From assembly GCA_905372305.1 (NCBI GenBank), contig CAJPOP010000002.1, positions 62,001-126,000 of the forward strand: a DNA stretch of 64,000 nucleotides, in the 5' to 3' direction. This DNA is from Candidatus Saccharimonadota bacterium (GTDB lineage: Bacteria; Patescibacteriota; Saccharimonadia; Saccharimonadales; Saccharimonadaceae). The notes beneath the pieces were generated by a model, which saw only the letters and a list, made by a program, of their open reading frames with translations, ran no database searches and was not told the DNA's origin. The translations under genes and the position numbers were made by a program. Below are positions 44,839 to 53,645 of the stretch, piece after piece; within the stretch, counting starts at the first letter, position 1; each line of letters starts with the position of its first letter.

Positions 44839-45735
44839 TTATGATGCTAATTCCCAATCGTAATTCTGATGCATCCAATCCAGCACCACCCCGCCAAGAG
44901 CGTTTAATATCTCCCGCTGCTTGCGGCTAGCTGCTTCTGGCGACGAACCATTCAAGCTATCCAGTACATCCTTATAGTTCTCAACGTCCTGATTGCTTGG
45001 CGCAATCGGCTCGCCAAACACTAGCAACACACCTTTATTCGTAAGCGACCATGACGGATGAATTTTATTATCATTAAGCTGGGTTGGATTGCGACGCTGT
45101 CCTTCAACCTGCATAAGCGCCGGCAAAATAGCCCGCCCCGTTGACAGCGCCAAATGCGGTACTAATTTGCCCGGTTTGTTTGGCAATTCGCCGTTATTTT
45201 CTACGCCGTAGCCAGTCACCGGGTTATGCGCTGCCGTCACAACCGTCAAGCCGCTGTCTGTCATTCTTTGTGTCAGCCCGTCGTAGTCGCTGCTATTAAA
45301 CCGCAGCGGATATTTACTTTCACCGCCAGCACCTGGCATATTCTCATAAGCTACTGGGTAAACATTATTCATACCGACAAGTTTATATGGTAATCTCTGA
45401 TGCCAGAGCCTCATATTAGTTTCAGCAACTGGCACTACAATTTTATTCATCTTGGCGATAATACTAGTAATAGTCGAGACATCAACATCAGTTAAATGAC
45501 TGGTTGCCGTTATAAAGCCATTATCTTTTTCAGTATCTTTAGTCTCTTTAGCTGCTGTAAGCAGATGTTTTTCGCCGTCAACTTCAACCGTAACGTTGCC
45601 TAGCAACATATCTGCCACCATTGACAGCGGAACTCGTAATCGCCGCTGGCTAGGCTCATATAATCCTTCGGCCACCCCGGCTTTAGCTTGCTGATTAATT
45701 TCTTGTATAGCTGGAGAATGTGAAAATAGCGTCAT
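44839..45735 (-). CDS. PlsC-like acyltransferase-related protein
   Basis: The 298-aa protein resembles glycerophosphate/lysophospholipid acyltransferases in order of motifs: an H-x4-D motif (HLTDVD) near residue 80, then a region ending LVPHLALSTGRAILPALMQVEG and VFGEPIAP, similar to the family's late motifs. The sequence between is atypical and no membrane anchor is evident. If active it would acylate a lipid precursor, perhaps remodelling lipids taken from the host, since no fatty acid synthesis genes are seen here. Confidence 0.5.
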   Translation of the reverse strand: MTLFSHSPAIQEINQQAKAGVAEGLYEPSQRRLRVPLSMVADMLLGNVTVEVDGEKHLLTAAKETKDTEKDNGFITATSHLTDVDVSTITSIIAKMNKIVVPVAETNMRLWHQRLPYKLVGMNNVYPVAYENMPGAGGESKYPLRFNSSDYDGLTQRMTDSGLTVVTAAHNPVTGYGVENNGELPNKPGKLVPHLALSTGRAILPALMQVEGQRRNPTQLNDNKIHPSWSLTNKGVLLVFGEPIAPSNQDVENYKDVLDSLNGSSPEAASRKQREILNALGGVVLDWMHQNYDWELAS

Positions 45736-45869
45736 GATAGCCTCATTCTACTACCCGCCCCCCCAGTTGTCAAAAGCAGCAAAAATGACTTTTATGCATT
45801 CTGCATGATATATCATCAGTGCAGTACTCCCTAACCAGGCTGGAATAAATAGCGAAGCAGAATATCTGG

Positions 45870-47456
45870 CTAAGAATCTCCAGCCAAAATAGCTCGAATT
45901 AGCCCGTCAAATAGCGGATGCGGACGGAACGGGCGCGACTTAAATTCAGGATGAGCTTGCGTAGCCACGAAATACTGATGATGCGGCGCTTCGATAAATT
46001 CCACCAGCTGACCGTTAGGCGACGTGCCAGAAACCACGAGACCGCCCCGCTCAATCGCCTGAACAAACTCTTGATTCACTTCGTAGCGGTGGCGATGCCG
46101 CTCAATCACCTCTGTTTTACCATAAATTTTAGCAACAAGCGAACTAGATTTCAGCACCGCCGGATAATCGCCGAGGCGCATCGTGCCGCCGGTCGACTGC
46201 TTGCCCTGCTGGCCGTCCATGATGTACACCACATTCGCGCCAGGCTCAGCGCCAAACTCTTCACTGTTAGCATTCGCTACGCCGCCCAAACGCGCTGCCG
46301 CAATGACCGCCGCCTGCAAACCCAAGCAAATTCCTAAATACGGTTTGTTGTTTTTTATACAATACTCAGCCGCCTTGATCTTACCCTCAACGCCGCGCGT
46401 ACCGAAACCACCCGGCACCACGATAGCGTCAACGCTGGCAAAATCAGCTTCGCTGGCTGTCTCAGCATTAATCCACTTGATGGAAATCTCGCTTTTGTTC
46501 GCCCAAGCGGCAGACTTTAGCGCCTCGGTCACTGATAAGTAGGTATCAGAATTATCAATGTATTTAGCCACCAAGCCGACGGTTACCCGCTTGGCATACT
46601 CAGTAGTATCACGCTGAGCTAGACGTTTCCATCGCTGTAAATTTGGCTCCACTGAATTGTCGGTAAATTCGCCAAGCAGCTTACCTAAATCACGGTACAC
46701 CGTCAATGGCACTTCATATACCGTATCAACATTTGGCATCATAATAATTCCCTCCTGGCGTACGCCAGACGAAATGGCAATTTTTTCGCCGATACTGCGC
46801 GGCGGCTTGTCATGACCCTCAGTCCGCACCGCCACCACATCCGGCATAATTCCAAAACCGCGAAGATCCGCCAGCGCATTCTGAGCCGGCTTAGTCTTGT
46901 ACTCGTGCGATGCCTCCAAAAACGGCACATACACCACGTGCACGAATAGGCAATTTCCCCGCCCCACATCCAGCGCAAAACCGCGGATCGCCTCGATAAA
47001 GCTCAGGCCCTCGTAGTCGCCGACTGTACCGCCAATTTCCACGATGTGGACGTCGCCTTCGGCCGCCTCGCGGATAGCCGCCTTGATAGAGTTAGTCAAA
47101 TGCGGCACCATCTGTACCGTCTGGCCGCCAAACTTACCAGCCCGCTCATCGGCGATCAAATCGCGCAGCAATCGGCCTGACAGCGTGGTGTTTTTCCGCG
47201 TCAGTTCCAAATCTAAAAATCGCTCGTAATGGCCCAAGTCCAAATCAGTCTCGGCACCATCTTTAGTCACGAAACATTCGCCATGCTCTTTCGGATTTAG
47301 CAGCCCAGCATCAACATTCAGATACGGATCGCACTTTTGTACCGACACGGCGATGCCTTTGTCCTGCAGCACTGCACCGATACTGGCGGCTGTGATCCCT
47401 TTACCTACACCCGACAGCACGCCGCCAGTTACGAAAATATACTTCTTTATCATCAC
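45870..47456 (-). CDS. pyrG: CTP synthase
   Basis: The 528-aa protein has the amidoligase domain (YIFVTGGVLSGVGKGITAASIG at the start) and a C-terminal glutaminase domain with the Cys nucleophile in YLGICLGLQAA and a late His-x-Glu (THPEF in the form AHPEFKS). It makes CTP from UTP and glutamine. The start could be either of two adjacent ATGs. Confidence 0.97.
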   Translation of the reverse strand: MMIKKYIFVTGGVLSGVGKGITAASIGAVLQDKGIAVSVQKCDPYLNVDAGLLNPKEHGECFVTKDGAETDLDLGHYERFLDLELTRKNTTLSGRLLRDLIADERAGKFGGQTVQMVPHLTNSIKAAIREAAEGDVHIVEIGGTVGDYEGLSFIEAIRGFALDVGRGNCLFVHVVYVPFLEASHEYKTKPAQNALADLRGFGIMPDVVAVRTEGHDKPPRSIGEKIAISSGVRQEGIIMMPNVDTVYEVPLTVYRDLGKLLGEFTDNSVEPNLQRWKRLAQRDTTEYAKRVTVGLVAKYIDNSDTYLSVTEALKSAAWANKSEISIKWINAETASEADFASVDAIVVPGGFGTRGVEGKIKAAEYCIKNNKPYLGICLGLQAAVIAAARLGGVANANSEEFGAEPGANVVYIMDGQQGKQSTGGTMRLGDYPAVLKSSSLVAKIYGKTEVIERHRHRYEVNQEFVQAIERGGLVVSGTSPNGQLVEFIEAPHHQYFVATQAHPEFKSRPFRPHPLFDGLIRAILAGDS

Positions 47457-47470
47457 TTCTCCAACATATC

Positions 47471-47497
47471 AAAAGAGGCGTCAAATCGACACCTCTG
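47471..47497 (-). terminator. Terminator of the CxxC small gene
   Basis: AGAGGTGTC pairs with GACGCCTCT (one U-G pair) across a 5-nt loop on the minus strand, then UUUU. It lies just after the stop at 47503 and separates this gene from pyrG. Confidence 0.7.
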
Positions 47498-47502
47498 TTG
47501 TT

Positions 47503-47676
47503 TTATTCACAACCATCGCAAATCGTCAGACTCGCCGGATCAATGGGCGCAGCGACACTGCCATTCGCCCTGGCCTGTTCGTCAGCCACCGCCTGCGCTG
47601 CCTGCATCGCCGCATCGATGGCATTCAATTTTTCTTCCAATGTCATGTCGTCAGAAATAATTTGACTTGCGTTCAT
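47503..47676 (-). CDS. 57-aa protein ending in CxxC, candidate redox tail for ribonucleotide reductase
   Basis: ATG at 47676 (AAGGA upstream) opens 57 codons. The N-terminal two thirds is a predicted amphipathic helix rich in Ala, Met, Gln and Glu. After an Ala/Pro linker the protein ends TICDGCE, a CxxC one residue from the end. This is exactly how class I NrdA proteins end, but the NrdA encoded 1.6 kb upstream has no terminal cysteines. A pair of NrdR-like boxes (47688-47703 and 47720-47735) lies before the gene, as before nrdA. The inferred role is shuttling electrons from thioredoxin or glutaredoxin to the NrdA active site. Not demonstrated, and I recognise no named family. Confidence 0.65.
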   Translation of the reverse strand: MNASQIISDDMTLEEKLNAIDAAMQAAQAVADEQARANGSVAAPIDPASLTICDGCE

Positions 47677-47687
47677 TTATCTGTCCT

Positions 47688-47735
47688 TATCTATATTTAG
47701 TAGTGCTAATGCTTATATTACGCTATATATAGCGC
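47688..47735. promoter_or_regulatory. Pair of NrdR-like boxes before the CxxC gene
   Basis: Box 1, ACGCTATATATAGCGC (47720-47735), matches the NrdR consensus ACACTATATATAGTGT at 13 of 16 positions. Box 2, TATCTATATTTAGTAG (47688-47703), matches at 10 of 16. Their centres are 32 bp apart, the spacing usual for NrdR pairs. Confidence 0.65.
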
Positions 47736-48134
47736 TTATGCAATATAGTGCCGCCAATTTCCTGTTGTAGTTTTTTCATCAAGATTACCGATTGGCATGA
47801 TGTAAATTTGTCTATTTTCCACGCGCGGCATAAAGTCGCCCAGCTTGTTGGCATACACTTCCAAAGCCGCCGCCTCTTCTTCCTCTGGTAGCTCTCGTAC
47901 CTTTGTTGTTAAAAATACAGCACTCTTTTGATCGTTCCACACTACAAATTCCACAACACCGCTGCGGTAGGCATTAATGGCGTGACGGGACTGTCGGTCA
48001 GAGATCCAAATAATGTTGTCGTTTTTATAACGTACAAAGTGGAGCGGCGTGATTAATGGCGTTCTGTCACGATTGACGGTTGCCAAAGCGCCAACTTCAA
48101 CTGTGTCTAAAATATCTGTTGTAATTTTGTCCAT
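47736..48134 (-). CDS. Pyridoxamine 5'-phosphate oxidase-like flavin-binding protein
   Basis: The 132-aa protein has the split-barrel fold signature of the PNPOx-like family: VGALATVNRDRTPLITPLHFV and IIWISDRQSRHAINAYRSG. These small proteins bind FMN, F420 or heme, and the substrate cannot be told. It follows nrdB by 5 bases, so it is part of the nrdA-nrdB transcript, and it is directly before the NrdR boxes of the CxxC gene. Confidence 0.85.
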   Translation of the reverse strand: MDKITTDILDTVEVGALATVNRDRTPLITPLHFVRYKNDNIIWISDRQSRHAINAYRSGVVEFVVWNDQKSAVFLTTKVRELPEEEEAAALEVYANKLGDFMPRVENRQIYIMPIGNLDEKTTTGNWRHYIA

Positions 48135-48139
48135 GGCAG

Positions 48140-49141
48140 TTACTTCGTGGTATTTACTTCATAGCTAGTGTTAGTGCTTTCAAAGAAATTGACCAATTCC
48201 AAAGTGTCATTTGCGGTAGCCATCCATTTGGCTGGATTAGCCACATTGTACTCCGGCTCAAAACCAAGCTCGACCAAGCGACGGTCAGTCATGTGCATGA
48301 CATACTGATTGACATAATCAGCGTTTAAGCCGAGAATTCCCTTTGGCAGCATATCCTTATTGTATTCTTTCTCCAGCTCCACCGCCTGTAGGATAAGCCC
48401 GCGAATTTCCTCAGCAAATTCCTGGGTTTGCAGTTCTGGGTTTTCGTCCAAGATGGTCAGCAGCAAATTGATACCGAAAGTTAAGTGCAAGTTCTCGTCC
48501 TTGGTAATCCAGTCCAGCAGCGTACCGACATTGCGCAGCAAGTTACGCTGACGGAAACTCATGCCGACCATAAAGCCCGAATAGAACCAAATGCCCTCCA
48601 GCACAATATTATACGCCACCAGCGAGCGGACAAAATCTTTCTTACCCTCCAAAGAGTAAATATCCAAGTTTGGATCCAGCATCACATCCAGGTGCTTGTT
48701 CTGAAAATCTGCCTTGTCGGCCAATGATTTTTTGCCAAAGCCTGCCGCGTAAATCTCTTCGCGGTCAAACGGAAAGGTCTCAATGATGTATTCAAAAGTC
48801 ATGAAGTGATTGGCTTCTTCCCACATCTGTTTTGACAGATAGAGCTGCGCTTCAGCGGCGTTAACATATGGGTAAATGCCAAATGCCAGCGACTTGTTGA
48901 TTAGTAGTTCGTTTGGGTTGAGGTAGCTGATGACGGTTTTTAGCGCATGCTTTTCTTCGTCACTGAGTTTTTCAAAATCCGCCAAATCCTGCACCAACTG
49001 CACCTCGTTAGGAAACCAGGTGTTAGCCACTGCTTGGTTGTATAAATCGTATGCCCATGGGTAACGTATTGGGTGCAAGCTCAGCCCATCGCGCAGTCCT
49101 GAGCCTAAAATTCCCTGTTTAGGATGTTGATAATCTGCCAT
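48140..49141 (-). CDS. nrdB: Ribonucleotide reductase small subunit, class Ic-like
   Basis: The 333-aa product starts at ATG 49141 with GGAG upstream; an 11-codon upstream extension lies inside nrdA. Metal ligands are Glu78, Glu109, His112, Glu182, Glu216 and His219. The radical tyrosine position (four after His112) is Phe116. The spacings 78-109-182-216 (31, 73, 34) equal those of Chlamydia R2c (Glu89, Glu120, Glu193, Glu227, with Phe127). That protein uses a Mn/Fe cofactor without a tyrosyl radical, and the same is inferred here. It generates the radical for NrdA. It starts one base after the nrdA stop. Confidence 0.93.
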   Translation of the reverse strand: MADYQHPKQGILGSGLRDGLSLHPIRYPWAYDLYNQAVANTWFPNEVQLVQDLADFEKLSDEEKHALKTVISYLNPNELLINKSLAFGIYPYVNAAEAQLYLSKQMWEEANHFMTFEYIIETFPFDREEIYAAGFGKKSLADKADFQNKHLDVMLDPNLDIYSLEGKKDFVRSLVAYNIVLEGIWFYSGFMVGMSFRQRNLLRNVGTLLDWITKDENLHLTFGINLLLTILDENPELQTQEFAEEIRGLILQAVELEKEYNKDMLPKGILGLNADYVNQYVMHMTDRRLVELGFEPEYNVANPAKWMATANDTLELVNFFESTNTSYEVNTTK

Positions 49142-49142
49142 A

Positions 49143-51551
49143 TTATTCTCCTTTTTTAACCTTGGCAAATCCAAACCCGCGCGTTTTAGCGCCAGTTCGA
49201 ATCTTCTGTTCTGCTAATTTCTCCACCGACACGGTGGTCTGCTCTGACTGATGACGCGGCTTGACGTGCAGATAGTAGGTGGTTTTTAGACCGCGCCGCC
49301 AGGCTTCCGAATAAATCTCCACATATTCATCAATATCACGAGTCTCAAGATACATATTACGGCTAATCGCCTGATCCACCCACTTCTGCGCCCGCGCTGC
49401 CACCTCAATAAAGGCATAGGGACTGAGTTGGAAGCTGGTTTTATAAACATCTTTCAGTTTTTGCGGAATAGCATCGATATGCTGAATGTCACCCTGATTG
49501 GCAAAAACCTCTTCCTTGATGTCATCCCACAAATTCAATTGCTTAAGGTCGCGCACCAAATTATTATTCACTTCTAGAAACTTACCGTTCAACGTTGAGC
49601 GGCTAAAAATCTGCGCAAACTGCGGATCAATCCCCGGCGTCGTTCCCGCCACATGACCGATGTTAGCGGTCGGGGCAATAGCCATCAGCGTGGCATTACG
49701 CATGCCCTTTTTAACTTTCTTACGTAATTTATCCCAATCTAGACGGGTTTTGTTATCAATTTTCACCTTAACCTTGCGATTGTTCGACAATTCCGCCACC
49801 GTATCAATCGGCAAAACACCCTTACTCCAACCGCTGCCGTTATATGTCGGATAGCTGCCTAGCTTGGCCGCCAAGTCCGCTGACTGGTCGATGGCGTGAT
49901 AACTAATAAACTCGGTCAATTGGTCAATCAGCTCATAGGCTTCGCTCGATTCATAGCAATAACCGAGTTTTTCCAATACGTCCGAAAAACCCATCATCCC
50001 TAATCCGACAGCTCTCGTCTGCTGGTTGGCGTGCATCGCCTCTTTAACTGGCGTCTCAGTAATATCGATCAGATTATCCAATTGTCGAATCGCCGCCCGT
50101 GTCGCCTCTTGCAAACGATCCCAGTCCCAAGTCTTATCCTCACGCAAAAACGCTGACAAATTGATACTAACCAAGTTACAGGTGGCGATATTATCCTTGT
50201 CTTGAGGTAAGGTAATTTCCGTACAGAGGTTGGACAAATGAATTGTACCGGTGTTATTATTCAGTGCCCGCACATTAATGGTATCTTTCCAAGTTAACCA
50301 CGGATGGCTAGTGGCCTGCAGGCTAGTTAAAATCTGCTTAAATTGCTGACGGGCAGAAATCTTTTCAAAGACCCGCAATTTACCAGCTTCGGCCAGCTTA
50401 ATATATTCCTTATAACGCGCCGAAAACTCCTCACCGTATAACTCTGGCAAATCTGGCGTTTCCGCCGGATCGAACAGATACCAATCCTGATCTTTCTGCA
50501 CCCGCTTCATAAACTCATCAGAGATAAACACTGCGGTGTTGGCAAAGCGCGTCCGCATGTACGGGTCGCCAGAATTAGAACGCAGATCAATAAATTGCCC
50601 AAAATTAAGGTGCCAGTTCTCCATATAAATGGCGGCTGCGCCAGCTTTCTTGCCCTTACGGCTAACCGCAAACAACGCCGTATCGATCATCTTCATGAAA
50701 GGAATTGGACCAGTTGATTCAGTATTAGTGGTCTTAACTGGGCTACCGGCTGCCCGCAACTTAGTAAAACCGATGCCGATGCCGCCAGTACCCTTGGCGA
50801 TAAACATCGTATCCCGCACACTCTTGGCAATTGACTCCATATCGTCATCAACATTTAGCAAAAAACAGTTACTGAGCTGTGGGAAGGAGCCGCCAGCATT
50901 AACCCGTGTCGAACCGCCCGGCAGATATTCTAACTTGCTCATATGTTCATAAAACTCAATCGCTGCCACAGTTGGATCTGGCTCGTTATAGCTAAGTCCC
51001 ATAGCGATGCGCATATGAGTAAATTGCGGTGTTTCCAGCGGGTCGCCGCTTTGTTTGCGCAAGGCGTAGCGGTTTTTATTGGTCATCACACCGAGATATT
51101 TACTGAGATCGTCGCGTTCTGGCTGTAATGCTTCGCCCAATTTTTTCAAATCAAATCGCCCGTCGCTCATCCGCTTATCAAGTAAGCCATCTTTGACCGC
51201 CGCTTTAACAAACTTCGGAAACTCCCGCGCATGCAATTTCTTTAATTCGTCGGCCGTCTCGTAATCGCCCAAGATACTCTTATAAATAGTCTTTAGTAGC
51301 AAACGGGCTGCGATTTTATCATAATCTGGATCATCCTTGACATTCTGTAGTGTCGTCTGGATGACAGCCTGGTCGAGCTGCTCGGTGGTAATCCCGTCAA
51401 ATAGCGTCAGCTGCAGCTCGGTCGCCACCTGTACCACTTTAGAAACCTGATCTGGTAGACCATCGCAGGCCTTCAAAATCGCTGCGTTAATTTTATTGGC
51501 ATCAAACGGCTCTTTTGTACCGTCGCGCTTGATGACGTTGATTTGTTGCAT
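49143..51551 (-). CDS. nrdA: Ribonucleotide reductase large subunit without C-terminal cysteines
   Basis: The 802-aa protein has an N-terminal ATP-cone (about 1-95) and the catalytic ten-stranded barrel. Cys229 (SNCFLLN) and Cys458 (ATCNLVS) form the redox pair and Cys443 with Glu445 (NLCTEI) the radical site. Near the C-terminus a Tyr pair (KTTYYLH) fits the radical pathway. The protein then ends in a basic FGFAKVKKGE, whose codons double as the nrdB ribosome-binding site, and has no CxxC or CxxxxC tail. Class I enzymes need that tail to re-reduce the active site. The 47503-47676 protein may supply it. The gene is headed by NrdR boxes. Confidence 0.96.
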   Translation of the reverse strand: MQQINVIKRDGTKEPFDANKINAAILKACDGLPDQVSKVVQVATELQLTLFDGITTEQLDQAVIQTTLQNVKDDPDYDKIAARLLLKTIYKSILGDYETADELKKLHAREFPKFVKAAVKDGLLDKRMSDGRFDLKKLGEALQPERDDLSKYLGVMTNKNRYALRKQSGDPLETPQFTHMRIAMGLSYNEPDPTVAAIEFYEHMSKLEYLPGGSTRVNAGGSFPQLSNCFLLNVDDDMESIAKSVRDTMFIAKGTGGIGIGFTKLRAAGSPVKTTNTESTGPIPFMKMIDTALFAVSRKGKKAGAAAIYMENWHLNFGQFIDLRSNSGDPYMRTRFANTAVFISDEFMKRVQKDQDWYLFDPAETPDLPELYGEEFSARYKEYIKLAEAGKLRVFEKISARQQFKQILTSLQATSHPWLTWKDTINVRALNNNTGTIHLSNLCTEITLPQDKDNIATCNLVSINLSAFLREDKTWDWDRLQEATRAAIRQLDNLIDITETPVKEAMHANQQTRAVGLGMMGFSDVLEKLGYCYESSEAYELIDQLTEFISYHAIDQSADLAAKLGSYPTYNGSGWSKGVLPIDTVAELSNNRKVKVKIDNKTRLDWDKLRKKVKKGMRNATLMAIAPTANIGHVAGTTPGIDPQFAQIFSRSTLNGKFLEVNNNLVRDLKQLNLWDDIKEEVFANQGDIQHIDAIPQKLKDVYKTSFQLSPYAFIEVAARAQKWVDQAISRNMYLETRDIDEYVEIYSEAWRRGLKTTYYLHVKPRHQSEQTTVSVEKLAEQKIRTGAKTRGFGFAKVKKGE

Positions 51552-51580
51552 GTACCCTCCTTAATTTGCCCTGCTAAAAA

Positions 51581-51609
51581 TCAGCCGCCAGTACCCCATC
51601 TGGTGGCTC
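51581..51609 (-). promoter_or_regulatory. Hairpin in the nrdA leader
   Basis: On the minus strand an AGCCACCAG/CTGGCGGCT stem with one mismatch and an 8-nt or so loop lies 30-60 nt before the nrdA start. No U run follows, so it is not a terminator. It may affect translation. Confidence 0.35.
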
Positions 51610-51646
51610 ATTCGGATAATTTGCCTTTTTGTTTATTTATGGGTTC

Positions 51647-51701
51647 GCTACATATATAGCGTACAACACTAACTATAGCCGCTACATATAGTGTTTTTCA
51701 A
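51647..51701 (-). promoter_or_regulatory. nrdA promoter with a pair of NrdR-like boxes
   Basis: TTGAAA (51696-51701), an 18-bp spacer and TATAGT (51672-51677) form the promoter. Box CCGCTACATATAGTGT (51679-51694, 13 of 16 to consensus) fills the spacer. Box GCTACATATATAGCGT (51647-51662, 10 of 16) covers the start point. Centres are 32 bp apart. NrdR is the known repressor of RNR operons; its gene is not in this window. Confidence 0.75.
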
Positions 51702-51749
51702 GACATTTGGTAAATTTTACAACCTATTTTTGCTATAATCAGATACGGT

Positions 51750-52988
51750 ATGAAATTTGCCTCAATGCACAACGTCACTTATTTTTTGAACGAGTTAATC
51801 GCCCATCCGCCCGAAAAGCATAATCGGCTGGCATATGTGACGCATATTTTGGAGATTCTTGGTAACCCGCAAAATCAAATTCCCGCCATCCACATCGCCG
51901 GCACCTCCGGCAAGGGTTCGACTGCTTATTATGCTACCAGTTTACTGAACCGGGCTGGCTATACTACCGGTACATTAGTGTCGCCGCATATCGCCAGCGT
52001 CGCCGAGCGCTCGCTAATCAACGGGCAGACGTTACCTGAACAAGAATATTTACATTATTTTCAAGCGTTTGCCAACCTTTGCGTAGTGCACAGCCTGCAT
52101 CTATCGTATTTTGAATTTTTGACGATTTTTAGTTTTTGGCTATTTAAGAAAATAGACGTTAATTATATCATAATTGAGGTTGGAATTGGCGGACGGCTGG
52201 ATACAACCAACGTGATTTTCCGTTCGCCAACTGTACGCGTCATCACTGATATCGGACTAGACCATACGGAATTACTAGGCAATACTCTGACAGAAATCAC
52301 CCAAGAAAAAGCTGGCATTATCCATCAAAACGACCTGGTTGTTATGAATCGACAAACCCCTGACGTTGAAGTAGCTGTTCAGCAGCAAACAGACGCACAG
52401 CACGCACAATTATTAATTGCTTCGCCAATTATTGACGATTTTCTGAAAATACTGCCGGATTTTCAGCAGCGGAATTGGACATTGGCGTACCGCGCCGTTG
52501 AAAAGCGGCTGGCACTAGATAAAAAGCCGCCTCTGTCAAAAGAGGTTCTGGAAAAATCCGTGCATATCGCTATTCCCGGACGGTTAGAGAAGCGCAATGT
52601 TGATGGAGTTAACATCATATTTGATGTTGCCCATAATCCCCAGAAAATCCGTGCCTTGATTGATTCATTACGAAAATTGTATCCGGATAAAAAGCCTATA
52701 TTCGTAGTAGCATTCGGGCAAAATAAGCATTCGTCGCTAGCAGAATCGCTTGCCATAATTGATAACCTGGCGCAGCTGGCTTACGCCACTACATTCAGCG
52801 CCAATTACGGCAAAAACCACCGCAACGTACCGCCAGAAACCATCCAGCACCTCATGAAATCTGCCGTCGAGATTGAACATAATACAGACAAGGCCCTCGC
52901 GAAAGCCATCAAAAAGGCCCGGCAGCTTGATACGTACGTCGTTGTTGCCGGGTCGTTTTATTTAGTGAGTGAATTTGCAGCAAGCTAA
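51750..52988 (+). CDS. folC: Folylpolyglutamate/dihydrofolate synthase
   Basis: The 412-aa Mur-ligase-type protein has the ATP loop GTSGKGST (51-58), the FolC signature IEVGIGGRLDTTNVI and a late FDVAHNPQKI. It adds glutamate to folates, keeping them in the cell. No other folate synthesis gene is here, so it probably acts on salvaged folate. TGC-TATAAT (51734-51739) ends 10 nt before the first ATG; a second in-frame ATG follows 5 codons later. Confidence 0.93.
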   Translation: MKFASMHNVTYFLNELIAHPPEKHNRLAYVTHILEILGNPQNQIPAIHIAGTSGKGSTAYYATSLLNRAGYTTGTLVSPHIASVAERSLINGQTLPEQEYLHYFQAFANLCVVHSLHLSYFEFLTIFSFWLFKKIDVNYIIIEVGIGGRLDTTNVIFRSPTVRVITDIGLDHTELLGNTLTEITQEKAGIIHQNDLVVMNRQTPDVEVAVQQQTDAQHAQLLIASPIIDDFLKILPDFQQRNWTLAYRAVEKRLALDKKPPLSKEVLEKSVHIAIPGRLEKRNVDGVNIIFDVAHNPQKIRALIDSLRKLYPDKKPIFVVAFGQNKHSSLAESLAIIDNLAQLAYATTFSANYGKNHRNVPPETIQHLMKSAVEIEHNTDKALAKAIKKARQLDTYVVVAGSFYLVSEFAAS

Positions 52989-53001
52989 ACCGCTACTATA
53001 A

Positions 53002-53442
53002 CTAAATTATCTTGTGTTCGATTACGTACTGAATTGCTTGATTGAAAAAAGGACGCATATTAATGTTCTGCAACTCAGCGACAGACACCCATTTATAATC
53101 GCTATGCTCCCAGCTCAACTTCACCGCCGGCGTATTATCCAAATGCGTGACGTATAATAGCTTCGTAACCGACTTATTCTCTTTCTCATCGTATGTAGTC
53201 TCGGCGTACGCTAATTGTATTTTTGCCGGATCTAAGTCTATTCCGCATTCTTCTTGCACCTCGCGAATCACCCCCAAATTCTCCGACTCGCCGGCATCCA
53301 CGATTCCGCCCGGCAAGTCTGGCTGATACGACTTCTCTGGATATTTTAAGTGTTCGCTCAAAGTCAAAGTTAGAACATTACCGTCACCATTGATGATCAG
53401 GATTTTTGCAATTGATTCTAATATCGTGTTCTGCTTTGGCAT
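53002..53442 (-). CDS. Nudix hydrolase
   Basis: The 146-aa protein has the Nudix box GGIVDAGESENLGVIREVQEECGI, a full match to G-x5-E-x7-REUxEExGU. The substrate is unknown. The start at 53442 is preferred because TATAAT (minus, 53453-53458) lies upstream of it and inside the alternative longer frame. Confidence 0.88.
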   Translation of the reverse strand: MPKQNTILESIAKILIINGDGNVLTLTLSEHLKYPEKSYQPDLPGGIVDAGESENLGVIREVQEECGIDLDPAKIQLAYAETTYDEKENKSVTKLLYVTHLDNTPAVKLSWEHSDYKWVSVAELQNINMRPFFNQAIQYVIEHKII

Positions 53443-53534
53443 GCTGCAGATCATTATAGCATAGGAAATCACCACTTTATTTTAGTCAAAACCACCCATT
53501 TTTGCATAAAATTCAATAAAATTACCTAAATCTA

Positions 53535-53563
53535 TTGACTTTTTATTCAATTATTGATATATA
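53535..53563 (+). promoter_or_regulatory. Promoter of the small structured transcription unit
   Basis: TTGACT (53535-53540), a 17-bp spacer and TATATA (53558-53563). Transcription should start near 53570, just before the leader hairpin. Confidence 0.6.
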
Positions 53564-53575
53564 TATTAGCTTTTT

Positions 53576-53641
53576 GCTCAAAGTTTGTCTTTAGGGCAAG
53601 AAGTGCCCTTTACTTTGAGCTGAGCTCTCGCGGAAGGAGAG
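53576..53641 (+). promoter_or_regulatory. Structured leader that hides the ribosome-binding site
   Basis: GCTCAAAGT (53576-53584) pairs with ACTTTGAGC (53612-53620), and inside it AGGGCA (53593-53598) pairs with TGCCCT (53604-53609). A second stem, CTCTC (53625-53629) with GAGAG (53637-53641), buries the AGGAG of the next gene. Translation is probably controlled. Confidence 0.6.
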
Positions 53642-53645
53642 AACC

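Noticed and set aside
49142..49174. Longer nrdB start inside nrdA
   Set aside because: The ATG at 49141 has a GGAG ribosome-binding site and the family N-terminus.
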